This document shows, one piece after another, positions 1 to 5,688 of a DNA stretch of 6,953 nucleotides; within the stretch, counting starts at the first letter, position 1, and the number at the start of each line of letters is the position of its first letter. Origin of the DNA: M50B91 sp964526665 (GTDB taxonomy: Bacteria; Patescibacteriota; Gracilibacteria; UBA4473). Both the position numbers and the translations under genes were made by a program. The stretch spans positions 1 to 6,953 of the forward strand of contig CAZGJL010000029.1 of the NCBI GenBank assembly GCA_964526665.1, read 5' to 3'. The notes under the pieces were generated by a model that saw nothing but the letters and a program-made list of their open reading frames with translations, did not search any database and was not told where the DNA came from.

Positions 1-597
1 CATTCCTGGTCCAACGGTATTAATCGCTGTAATTGCACCCGCTCCCGCGTCCACTACTGATTTCGCAATATCAACAATGGATTCTACGTTTGGCGAAAGT
101 TTCACTGCAATTGGGATGTCTCCTACATTCTCACGAACTAATTTTGTTACCGCTGCTGCATCCGTACGAGAACACGCAAAGGGTTTTCCAAACTCTGATT
201 CCACGTTTGGACAAGAAATATTCACTTCAATTACATCTGGTTTCAATTCAGCAATAGCTTCTGCAATAGCACCAAAATCTTCTACTTTTCCCGCTACAAT
301 ATTTGCAATAATTGGCTCCTTCGTTCGTTCGCGCAACTCCTTCATTGTTTGTACTCCTTTTTCAAGCCCTGCATCGGATAACCCAACGGCATTCATAAAA
401 TACTCTTTGGTTCCAAACATCGTTGGATTGGGATGTCCGGGGTGCGGATCTCTCCACATACTTTTGGTAGTAATTCCTCCTGCACCAAGCTCAATAACGT
501 GAGCCAAAGACCCCGCTGTTACACCCAATACTCCCGAAGCCAGTACAAGCGGGTTTTTGAAATCCACTCCGCAGAAATTGACGTTCAAGTTTTCCAT
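1..597 (-). CDS. pyrD: Dihydroorotate dehydrogenase, class 1 (1B-like), 3' end outside window
   Basis: Oxidises dihydroorotate to orotate, the fourth step of de novo pyrimidine synthesis, using FMN in a TIM barrel. The 199 visible residues are collinear with class 1 enzymes. They show NPLVLASG near residue 16, GGITTKS at 40-46, GHPNPT at 54-59 and NAVGLS at 69-74. The loop NISCPN (126-131) carries Cys129, the catalytic base that marks class 1; class 2 enzymes have Ser. AINTVGPGM (191-199) reaches the window edge in frame. The family is about 300 residues, so roughly a third is missing. The ATG at 597 is well fixed because an in-frame TGA lies two codons upstream. No clear Shine-Dalgarno is seen. 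Similarity to the 1B (NAD-linked, PyrK-dependent) branch is my reading of the N-terminal motifs; whether pyrK is nearby cannot be seen. A terminator separates the gene from the lipoprotein gene upstream, so it probably has its own promoter. Confidence 0.93.
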   Translation of the reverse strand, partial: MENLNVNFCGVDFKNPLVLASGVLGVTAGSLAHVIELGAGGITTKSMWRDPHPGHPNPTMFGTKEYFMNAVGLSDAGLEKGVQTMKELRERTKEPIIANIVAGKVEDFGAIAEAIAELKPDVIEVNISCPNVESEFGKPFACSRTDAAAVTKLVRENVGDIPIAVKLSPNVESIVDIAKSVVDAGAGAITAINTVGPGM

Positions 598-641
598 TGC
601 TCAAATTCTGCCATATTTCCTAGTTTTTTCAACTCAAAAAG

Positions 642-647
642 ATTATA
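642..647 (-). promoter_or_regulatory. Candidate -10 box for pyrD
   Basis: On the minus strand this reads TATAAT, a perfect sigma-70 -10 hexamer, between the upstream terminator and the pyrD start. It would give a leader of roughly 35-40 nt. No good -35 box lies 16-18 bp upstream, where the terminator stem sits, so the call rests on one hexamer in AT-rich DNA. Confidence 0.3.
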
Positions 648-654
648 TTCTTCT

Positions 655-686
655 ATAAAAAAAGACCCCGTATTACGTGGCCCTTT
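655..686 (-). terminator. Rho-independent terminator after the Kazal lipoprotein gene
   Basis: Read on the minus strand, the arms around a 3-nt AAT loop (672-674) form a stem of about 12 positions with one A/G mismatch. It ends in a run of seven U (657-663). The hairpin contains G-U pairs at 665/681 and 663/683 that are A/C mismatches on the plus strand, so it is better formed in minus-strand RNA. It lies about 20 nt after the stop of the lipoprotein gene at 708. Confidence 0.75.
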
Positions 687-707
687 CTCTTTTTTTATGA
701 ATTCAAT

Positions 708-1247
708 CTATTTACACTCTCCGTCATGCGCAATTTCCATGTCTCCCGCTCCACATTTATTTCCATAGGTTTTCCCATCAACACCACACACCGGAGTATA
801 ATCCATTGTGCACATTCGTGGCTCTTCTTCTGCTATTGGTGCTTCTTCTACAAATTTCACGCACTTTGGTTCCTTCATCATTTCTGGAGAACAAAACATT
901 CGCGTACACGCTAGCATTCCATTTTCCCCAACCATACAATTATTACATCCATCAAACCATGATTCACATCCTTCTGGAATTTGTGGTCGAGCCATTTCTT
1001 TTTCTTTCTCTTGCTCATTATTTTCGCGAAAAAATTTCCATTCTTCAATTTCAGTCCCATCTGATAAATGACAATATCCTACTTGACCATTTTCTTCATC
1101 TCGAATCTCTAACTCCCCTCCCTCCTCTATACAAAAAGTAGATGCTGGGTTGGCCAATCCTACCTTTTTATCATTTTCTTGCTCCACAAGTGATTGTGAG
1201 CATCCACACAGGATTATACCCACAGACAGCGCGATAAGTTTTTTCAT
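708..1247 (-). CDS. Secreted lipoprotein: DUF333, pacifastin-like Cys-rich module, Kazal domain
   Basis: A 179-residue surface lipoprotein, probably a protease inhibitor. Residues 1-16 are a lipoprotein signal, with lipobox LCGC and acylated Cys16. Residues 31-75 match DUF333 (starting NPASTFC, with EEW at 68-70) and hold a cysteine pair, C39/C59. Residues 94-129 hold six cysteines (94, 101, 104, 114, 119, 129) and a CNxC...ACTRMFC pattern resembling pacifastin inhibitors. Residues 146-178 are a Kazal domain (PVCGVDGKTYGNKC). It keeps C2, C3, C4 and C6 of the classical six and lacks C1 and C5, which bond to each other in classical Kazal domains. By Kazal numbering the P1 residue is Met148. 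A Glu/Lys-rich linker (77-85) separates DUF333 from the rest. The start is fixed by the signal peptide. There is no Shine-Dalgarno, but a -10-like box lies 8 nt upstream. DUF333 and Kazal are confident; the middle-module call and the inhibitor role are inference. Confidence 0.88.
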   Translation of the reverse strand: MKKLIALSVGIILCGCSQSLVEQENDKKVGLANPASTFCIEEGGELEIRDEENGQVGYCHLSDGTEIEEWKFFRENNEQEKEKEMARPQIPEGCESWFDGCNNCMVGENGMLACTRMFCSPEMMKEPKCVKFVEEAPIAEEEPRMCTMDYTPVCGVDGKTYGNKCGAGDMEIAHDGECK

Positions 1248-1255
1248 TGTTTAAT

Positions 1256-1261
1256 ATTTTA
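1256..1261 (-). promoter_or_regulatory. -10-like box 8 nt before the Kazal lipoprotein start
   Basis: Minus strand TAAAAT, followed by 8 nt and then the ATG at 1247. If it is a real -10, transcription would begin within a base or two of the start codon. No convincing -35 hexamer is seen 16-18 bp upstream. The same arrangement recurs at other genes in this window. Confidence 0.35.
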
Positions 1262-1304
1262 AAAGACAACAAGAATATCTTACGAAAAAAATGAAAAAAT
1301 GTAA

Positions 1305-1329
1305 TAAAAAAACTCCTTATTTGTAGTTT
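1305..1329 (-). terminator. Weak possible terminator after the M23 gene
   Basis: On the minus strand, AACT/AGTT plus one C-G pair around an internal mismatch form a short stem, followed by about seven U (1305-1311). It is placed correctly, some 20 nt after the M23 stop. The stem is short and AT-rich, so termination may be inefficient and the lipoprotein gene may be partly co-transcribed. Confidence 0.3.
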
Positions 1330-1347
1330 GAAGATTGTAGATTGTGG
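1320..1347. repeat. 7-bp imperfect tandem repeat, four copies
   Basis: Four successive heptamers read TTTGTAG, TTTGAAG, ATTGTAG and ATTGTGG, consensus WTTGWRG. They sit directly between the M23 stop codon and the weak terminator, and a fifth, decayed unit (TTTAAAT) overlaps the stop codon. The 11-mer CTTATTTGTAG at the repeat edge (1316-1326) recurs at 3350-3360, just after nth. Function unknown. Confidence 0.55.
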
Positions 1348-1348
1348 T

Positions 1349-2659
1349 TTAAATATCAAGCCACTTCTCCCCATCCACATGCCTTCCTCCTGCAAATACC
1401 TCAAAATGCAAATGTGGTCCCGTTGTAAAAAATCCTGACCCAGGCAATCCCGGCGTTCCTCCTGTCGCACCTACCACCTGTCCACGCACAACATTGTCAC
1501 CTGCTTGTACATCAACATCTGAAATGTGCCCATACAAAGTAAAAAGATCATCTCCATGATCGATAATGAAATACGAATAGGCATATCCGTTTTGAGCAAC
1601 TTTTTTGATCACACCACCCATCGGTGCCATTATAGGAGTACCCTGCGGCGCCACGAAATCTGTGCCAAAATGATCTCGCCCCAATGTCTTTTTATATTCT
1701 GGATCAAGAAAAGAAGCTGTAATTTGTGGTTCTATAGGAAGAGGAAAGAGTAATTTTTTTTCTACGAGAACAACCACTTCTTCTGAACTCTCTCCTAATT
1801 TTATTCGTAAATTTTGAAGCGCAATGGTTGAACCTGCTTGCTGCTTGCGTGCCGCAGAAATGGCATTTTCTAGCTCTCCCTGAGAAAACTCCAATCGTGC
1901 CAAAACATTGGCCCGTGCTGCAGCTAAATCAGCTAATAACATTTGTTGTTGTGCCGATTGTCGTTCTAAATCCTGTACGCGTAAAAATATTTCAGCCACT
2001 CGTCGTTCCTCTTTTTCCAGATCTCCCTGTAATTTTTTTAAATGCATAACTTGTTCTCTCTGAGAATCTTCAACATATTGTTCCCTTCTCCTCTGTTCAA
2101 TTAATTGAGAAATTGATTTATTAGAAAACACCCACTGCCAAATCGCTATTTGTCCCAAATCTTCTTGCAACGACGATTGTATAAATTTTTTACTCAGAGA
2201 TTCTTGCTGCATTCTTTCTTGCTGACGAAGATTCGCCTCTGTTTCTGATTTACTCCGGGTAATAACTTCTAATTCTCTTCTCCATTTCTGTACCGCATTA
2301 TTTTGTTTTTCTTGCAAAACACGCCGTATCCCCAAATCTCCATCCAATTGTTCTAATTGATATTCTATCACTCCCCTCTCATCTTTTATTTCTCCTAAAA
2401 TCTGTTCATTTTCATATAACTCATTCTCTACTTGCTGCAAAGCTTCTTCCTCCTCAAATATAGCTCGTCGTACATCTACCGAACCACTCACCGCTTCTGT
2501 TGGGATACTCGACTCAGGACGAGAAATAACTTCTTCTGTAGATACGGGGTCTTCTCCTGAAAAAAACTGCTCTAACAGTGAATTAAATTTATCTCCAAAA
2601 GTTGCGAACGCGAAAGTTGGAACAAAAATTGTGATCAAGACAATGTATTTCAACTTCAT
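1349..2659 (-). CDS. Secreted M23 (LytM) peptidase with N-terminal coiled coils, EnvC/PcsB-like
   Basis: A 436-residue exported protein of the murein hydrolase / hydrolase-activator type. Residues 1-19 are a signal peptide ending AFA. Residues about 65-160 and 185-295 are long charged, Gln/Glu-rich coiled coils. Between them, WQWVFSNKSISQLIEQRR (174-191) resembles the hinge of PcsB and EnvC, where the helical arms dock on FtsX. The C-terminal LytM domain spans about 320-436. It keeps the zinc ligands His330 and Asp334 (HFGTD) and His418, and also His378 (YGH) and His416 (HLH). All metal and catalytic positions are present, so it is probably an active endopeptidase, unlike EnvC, whose LytM domain is degenerate and only activates amidases. 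FtsEX control and a role in cell separation are inferred from architecture; ftsE/ftsX are not in the window. The start fits the signal peptide, and a good promoter lies just upstream. Confidence 0.92.
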   Translation of the reverse strand: MKLKYIVLITIFVPTFAFATFGDKFNSLLEQFFSGEDPVSTEEVISRPESSIPTEAVSGSVDVRRAIFEEEEALQQVENELYENEQILGEIKDERGVIEYQLEQLDGDLGIRRVLQEKQNNAVQKWRRELEVITRSKSETEANLRQQERMQQESLSKKFIQSSLQEDLGQIAIWQWVFSNKSISQLIEQRRREQYVEDSQREQVMHLKKLQGDLEKEERRVAEIFLRVQDLERQSAQQQMLLADLAAARANVLARLEFSQGELENAISAARKQQAGSTIALQNLRIKLGESSEEVVVLVEKKLLFPLPIEPQITASFLDPEYKKTLGRDHFGTDFVAPQGTPIMAPMGGVIKKVAQNGYAYSYFIIDHGDDLFTLYGHISDVDVQAGDNVVRGQVVGATGGTPGLPGSGFFTTGPHLHFEVFAGGRHVDGEKWLDI

Positions 2660-2667
2660 TTTTTTCT

Positions 2668-2696
2668 ATTTTAAGGCAGACTACGGTAGATGGCAA
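2668..2696 (-). promoter_or_regulatory. Sigma-70-type promoter of the M23 gene, overlapping the nth start
   Basis: Minus strand TTGCCA (2691-2696), 17 bp, TAAAAT (2668-2673): five of six consensus bases in each box and ideal spacing. Only 8 nt separate the -10 from the ATG at 2659, predicting a start at or within 1-2 nt of the start codon. The -35 box lies on the first codons of nth, on the other strand, so the two genes cannot be controlled fully independently. Confidence 0.6.
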
Positions 2697-3346
2697 AAAA
2701 ACCAGCATTTTCGACTCAGGAACTCATTTTTTCTTTTGAGAAAATCTATAAAAATGAAGAATGTCACCTCACATGGAATAGACAACGTCCCTGGACACTT
2801 CTTTTTGCTGTTATATTATCTGCCCAATGCACTGATAAACGCGTAAATCTAACAACGCCAACTCTTTTCAAACAATTCCCCGACCTAGAAGCATTCATTG
2901 CTCGCCCCATTGAAGATATTGAACGTGTTATTCGACCACTGGGATTTTTTCGTACCAAATCAAAGAGTCTTCGAGGTGCTGCCAAAAAAATAATTTTAGA
3001 ACACAACGGACTCCTCCCCTCTTCTATGGAAGAACTCATTCAACTTCCTGGTGTTGGAAGGAAAACCGCAAATGTAGTTCTACAAACCGTCTTTGGGAAA
3101 AATGAAGGATTTGTGGTTGATACACATGTTTTGAAAATTTCCAATCGCCTGGGATGGGTAACGAATAGAAATCCTATAAAAGTAGAACAATCCCTTATGA
3201 AGCTTTTTCCTCAAGGAAAATGGGCATGGCTCGGACATTGTATGGTTCAATTCGGACGCGACTATTGCAAAGCTCCCACCCCTCTCTGTAGAACCTGCCC
3301 ACTGAAAGAAAAGTGTCCACGCATTGGAGTGATAAAGTTTAAATAA
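2690..3346 (+). CDS. nth: Endonuclease III (DNA glycosylase / AP lyase)
   Basis: Base-excision repair enzyme that removes oxidised pyrimidines and nicks the abasic site by beta-elimination. At 218 residues it is close to the usual 210-220. The helix-hairpin-helix LPGVGRKTA (119-127) contains the catalytic Lys125. VDTH (143-146) supplies the catalytic Asp144. The C-terminal [4Fe-4S] motif is intact as C193-x6-C200-x2-C203-x5-C209. LSAQCTD (43-49) is the usual family signature. The ATG at 2690 matches the family N-terminus. AAGG at 2673-2676 is a weak Shine-Dalgarno with long spacing. It diverges from the M23 gene with 30 bp between start codons, and its own promoter is not obvious. Downstream lies a structured spacer before a convergent gene. 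Confidence 0.96.
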   Translation: MAKKPAFSTQELIFSFEKIYKNEECHLTWNRQRPWTLLFAVILSAQCTDKRVNLTTPTLFKQFPDLEAFIARPIEDIERVIRPLGFFRTKSKSLRGAAKKIILEHNGLLPSSMEELIQLPGVGRKTANVVLQTVFGKNEGFVVDTHVLKISNRLGWVTNRNPIKVEQSLMKLFPQGKWAWLGHCMVQFGRDYCKAPTPLCRTCPLKEKCPRIGVIKFK

Positions 3347-3376
3347 TTTCTTATTTGTAGGTTGCCCTTGTAAGCG

Positions 3377-3505
3377 AAGAAACAAATGATTATTCGAAGT
3401 GAATGATAAAACTGCCAAAGGCAGTTTAATGAATAAGAATATTTCATTTTCAAGCGAACAACAGCAACGAGTTTTTTTGTTTCTTTTTTTGCGGAAAAAA
3501 AAGAA
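3377..3505. repeat. Inverted-repeat-rich spacer between convergent genes
   Basis: The 220-bp gap after nth contains nested complementary segments. AAGAAACAAA (3377-3386) is the reverse complement of 3476-3485. AAATGATTATTC (3384-3395) can pair with GAATAA (3431-3436) plus TCATTT (3444-3449), with a 7-nt bulge. At the centre is a perfect 8-bp hairpin (3409-3427). A further stem uses 3481-3490 with 3496-3505 around a GCGGA loop, competing with the outermost pairing. It could be an intergenic palindromic element, a structured RNA or a composite terminator. No open reading frame here is credible. Confidence 0.5.
3409..3427. terminator. Perfect 8-bp hairpin, possible terminator
   Basis: AAACTGCC, loop AAA, GGCAGTTT: a perfect inverted repeat 62 nt after the nth stop. 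On the plus strand it is followed by TTTAATG, a poor U tract. On the minus strand it is followed by four U. It may terminate weakly in either direction or form the tip of the larger structure around it. Confidence 0.4.
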
Positions 3506-3519
3506 TAAATTATTTTTAT

Positions 3520-3548
3520 AAAAAAGAGCCATAGCATTGCTACAGCCC
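3520..3548 (-). terminator. Rho-independent terminator of the SLH gene
   Basis: Minus-strand RNA forms a 10-bp stem (3539-3548 with 3526-3535) around a 3-nt AAT loop, followed by six U (3520-3525). Three of the pairs are G-U and would be A/C mismatches in plus-strand RNA, so direction is clear. It starts about 18 nt after the SLH stop codon. Confidence 0.8.
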
Positions 3549-3566
3549 TTAAAATATTCTAAAAAT

Positions 3567-4640
3567 TTAGAAAATCATTAATTCAAATCCGTCTATAGAA
3601 AAGTCTTGTGTATGCACATTCCCATCTTCTTCCCATTCAATCTCTTCTAAAAATACTTGAACACTATCTCCACGCGTTAACCCATTCTGCACGGAGGCAA
3701 ATACTTCTATAAAATATTCTTCATTCTCCATTACCTCTTCTCCTACTGGCACTACCAATCGCACACGATTTGCTAGTTTTTTTGTTTTTCCTTTTACCCA
3801 TGCCTGATCCAAAAATTTAGAACTACTCAATCCTATTTGTAATGATTTTATTGTCGCTGATCCATTAGAAGCAGAAACATATAGTGGTAATACTAGCTCT
3901 TTATTTTTCCCGGAATACGTCATGGTTAATTGCGGATTTTCGTTTGCAGATCGAACTGAAATTATTGTTGTTGTGTTCCCTGGAGATGTACCACCTCCTC
4001 CATTATTCAATACTTCTAATTTTGGACGCATAATTCGATAGAGTGCTACTGCCACTTCCCCTCGAGTCATTTCACGTGCTGGCTCAAGAAAAGCAACCCC
4101 TCTTTCTGGGAACAATTCCCACTCTGGAACATTCCCCACATAAGGAGCAAACCATGCAGATGAATCTACATCTGCAAAATCCTGAGGCAAGTTCTCCGGG
4201 AGATCGAATGTTTTTGATAACATTTTCAAAAACTCTGCCGTATTTACCGTTTGAGCGGGTTTAAAATTACCACTCGGATATCCTTCAATTATCCCTAAAT
4301 CTGCTGCATCAATGATATATCGTACGTACCACTCTCCTTCTTTTACATCAGGAAAACGTCCGTTGTTATGTTTTATATCCACGGTACGTCCTTTTGCCAG
4401 AAGCAAGAATTTTGCTAATTCTGCTCTATTCACCGGTTTATCAGGTTGAAACGTTCCATCTGGATATCCCGAAATAACTTCTGCTTCTCGTAAATTCGCA
4501 GCAGCTTGTCCAACAAGGGACTCTGTATTTAAATCAGAAAAAAACTGAATCGTCTGCACCTCTTGTGCTGACACAGTGTGGAAAACCCCTAAACCTGTGA
4601 TTCCAAGTAGAATTCCCGCAATCGTAAATAATTTTTTCAT
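3567..4640 (-). CDS. Secreted protein with three SLH domains and a C-terminal beta-rich domain
   Basis: A 357-residue exported surface protein. The signal peptide is residues 1-25 (cleavage after VSA). Three S-layer homology repeats follow: 33-82 (FSDL...GYPDGTFQPDKPVNRAE), 96-145 (FPDV...GYPSGNFKPAQTVNTAEF) and 155-204 (FADV...FLEPAREMTRGEV). Repeat 3 has lost the usual GYPDG turn. SLH trimers usually bind secondary wall polymers, so this is probably attached to the cell wall. A Gly/Ser/Asn linker (212-222) leads to a roughly 135-residue domain with alternating strand-like segments that I do not recognise. The reading frame extends up to a TTG at 4691, but the ATG at 4640 is chosen because it begins a textbook signal peptide (MKKLFTIAG). 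A -10-like box lies 8 nt ahead of it. The gene follows the DciA-like gene by 47 nt and ends in a strong terminator. Confidence 0.88.
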   Translation of the reverse strand: MKKLFTIAGILLGITGLGVFHTVSAQEVQTIQFFSDLNTESLVGQAAANLREAEVISGYPDGTFQPDKPVNRAELAKFLLLAKGRTVDIKHNNGRFPDVKEGEWYVRYIIDAADLGIIEGYPSGNFKPAQTVNTAEFLKMLSKTFDLPENLPQDFADVDSSAWFAPYVGNVPEWELFPERGVAFLEPAREMTRGEVAVALYRIMRPKLEVLNNGGGGTSPGNTTTIISVRSANENPQLTMTYSGKNKELVLPLYVSASNGSATIKSLQIGLSSSKFLDQAWVKGKTKKLANRVRLVVPVGEEVMENEEYFIEVFASVQNGLTRGDSVQVFLEEIEWEEDGNVHTQDFSIDGFELMIF

Positions 4641-4648
4641 GTGTTTTA

Positions 4649-4654
4649 AAAATA
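4649..4654 (-). promoter_or_regulatory. -10-like box 8 nt before the SLH gene start
   Basis: Minus strand TATTTT, then 8 nt, then the ATG at 4640. There is no convincing -35 at 16-18 bp. With no visible terminator in the 47-nt gap, the gene may also be reached by transcripts from the uppP-maf cluster. Confidence 0.3.
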
Positions 4655-4687
4655 TCAGTTGAATTTTCCAGAAGTTTTGCACCAAAG

Positions 4688-5080
4688 TCAAGTTCTACGC
4701 ACGATAAGAATCTGTTCGACACCTTCGGGTAACTTCTTCTCTTTTAACAATGTCATTATTTCATGTGTACGGAGAAATAGTGCTGATCCCGCTGCAGCAT
4801 CTGAAACTTGAATTGTCAAAGCTCCTGAATCAAATTTTACTGGTTGCCAACTCTCTGAAAACTCGGGAAAATCTTGAACAATAAATTTGCGCGCACTTTC
4901 GCAAATGATCCCCGCAATCGCTTGTGGTTCAAGGTTATATTTTTTTGCCGCTATAAAAAGGAAATTCCCTGCAGGTTCAAAAGACATCAAGGGAGTTGTA
5001 CTTGAGTGAATACTTCTCGTCAACATATTCCCTTTATGTGTTGCATCTGTGAGGGAAGCAAAAAGAAAGTTAATTTTCAA
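4688..5080 (-). CDS. Small DUF721/DciA-like protein
   Basis: 130 residues from the TTG at 5080, no signal peptide. The core from about residue 38 fits the DciA/DUF721 pattern: an N-terminal helical part (FLFIAAKKYNL..., 40-67), then W78-Q-P-V, then GALTIQVSDAAAGSALFLR (86-104), a helix, and a final strand VEQILIVRR (121-129). DciA family proteins help load or control the replicative helicase DnaB; DUF721 members in reduced genomes are short like this one. The assignment is by eye and moderate. The start is uncertain. TTG at 5080 overlaps the maf stop by 4 nt (TTGA), suggesting coupling. ATG at 5026, with AAAGGG a few bases upstream, would give 112 residues and still keep the whole core. It lies third in the uppP-maf cluster. 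Confidence 0.6.
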   Translation of the reverse strand: MKINFLFASLTDATHKGNMLTRSIHSSTTPLMSFEPAGNFLFIAAKKYNLEPQAIAGIICESARKFIVQDFPEFSESWQPVKFDSGALTIQVSDAAAGSALFLRTHEIMTLLKEKKLPEGVEQILIVRRT

Positions 5081-5679
5081 TACAACACCTCGAAAGGATC
5101 AATTCCCAACTTCCGCAACTCTTCTCCAATTCTCTGTACTGGAACACCTAAAACATTGGGGAAATCTCCTTCAATCATGTCTACTAGCCAAGCCCCAGCT
5201 CCTTCTACTGTAATTCCACCCGCTTTCCCCTTCCAGTCTCCAATAGAAAGAAATTTTCGAATATCTTCATCGGTTGAATCTGAACGAAAGTGTATCCATG
5301 ATTTTTCTATAAATGATGATTGAAATGGAATATTGGAATGTTTTCCAAAAATCCCCACCCCAGAAAAAGCAGCTACTTTTTTTCCTCGAAATTGTTGAAA
5401 CCATGCAAATGCTTCGTCTTCGTCTTTTGGCTTCCCTAAAATCTGCTCATCAACGGCAACCAATGAATCAAATGCGAAAATAATGACATCTTCTTCGTTC
5501 TCAAAACTCTTCATTGCTTCCTCTGCCTTCTCTTCTGCCAAACGTTGGATACTTGCTTCTATTGTTTCGTTTTCATGCAACGATTCATCAATGTCTGTTG
5601 GATGAGAAAGAAAAGAAACCCCCAAATTAGAAAAAATATTTTGTCGTGTAGGAGAAGCCGTTGCAAGAACAATTTTCAT
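5077..5679 (-). CDS. maf: Maf-family nucleoside triphosphate pyrophosphatase
   Basis: Maf proteins hydrolyse certain NTPs to NMP plus pyrophosphate, including modified bases, cleaning the nucleotide pool; some act on septum formation. At 200 residues the length is typical. The N-terminal LATASPTRQNIF (5-16) corresponds to the family SxRR motif, but one of the two arginines is Thr11. FDSLVAVD (70-77) carries the conserved Asp71, followed by LGKP (81-84). GKAGGITVEGAGAWLV (151-166) and IEGDFPNVLGVP (169-180) are the family's C-terminal signatures, with GGITVEG replacing the usual GAYGIQG-type sequence. I do not assign it to the dTTP/UTP or m7GTP/UTP subgroup. It begins 16 nt after uppP and ends overlapping the DciA-like frame by 4 nt, which suggests one transcript. 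A TAAAAT box lies in the gap to uppP. Confidence 0.93.
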   Translation of the reverse strand: MKIVLATASPTRQNIFSNLGVSFLSHPTDIDESLHENETIEASIQRLAEEKAEEAMKSFENEEDVIIFAFDSLVAVDEQILGKPKDEDEAFAWFQQFRGKKVAAFSGVGIFGKHSNIPFQSSFIEKSWIHFRSDSTDEDIRKFLSIGDWKGKAGGITVEGAGAWLVDMIEGDFPNVLGVPVQRIGEELRKLGIDPFEVLY

Positions 5680-5688
5680 TGTATAAAT

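Noticed and set aside
1..502. Plus-strand frames in the first 500 bases
   Set aside because: The minus strand encodes pyrD over the whole stretch with family motifs; these are shadow frames.
1320..1347. CRISPR-like array
   Set aside because: Units are 7 bp with no spacers; a simple tandem repeat.
1171..1470. Minus-strand 99-residue frame bridging the M23 end and the lipoprotein start
   Set aside because: It overlaps both real genes in another frame and crosses the repeat and terminator region.
3080..3537. Minus-strand reading frames of 91 and 150 residues across nth and the spacer
   Set aside because: They lie antisense to the conserved nth gene or in the palindromic low-complexity spacer, and their translations are poly-Phe/Lys/Leu with no domain-like sequence.
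4641..4691. N-terminal extension of the SLH gene to a TTG at 4691, overlapping the previous stop by 4 nt
   Set aside because: It would place 17 extra residues before a perfect signal peptide; the ATG at 4640 is a far better start.
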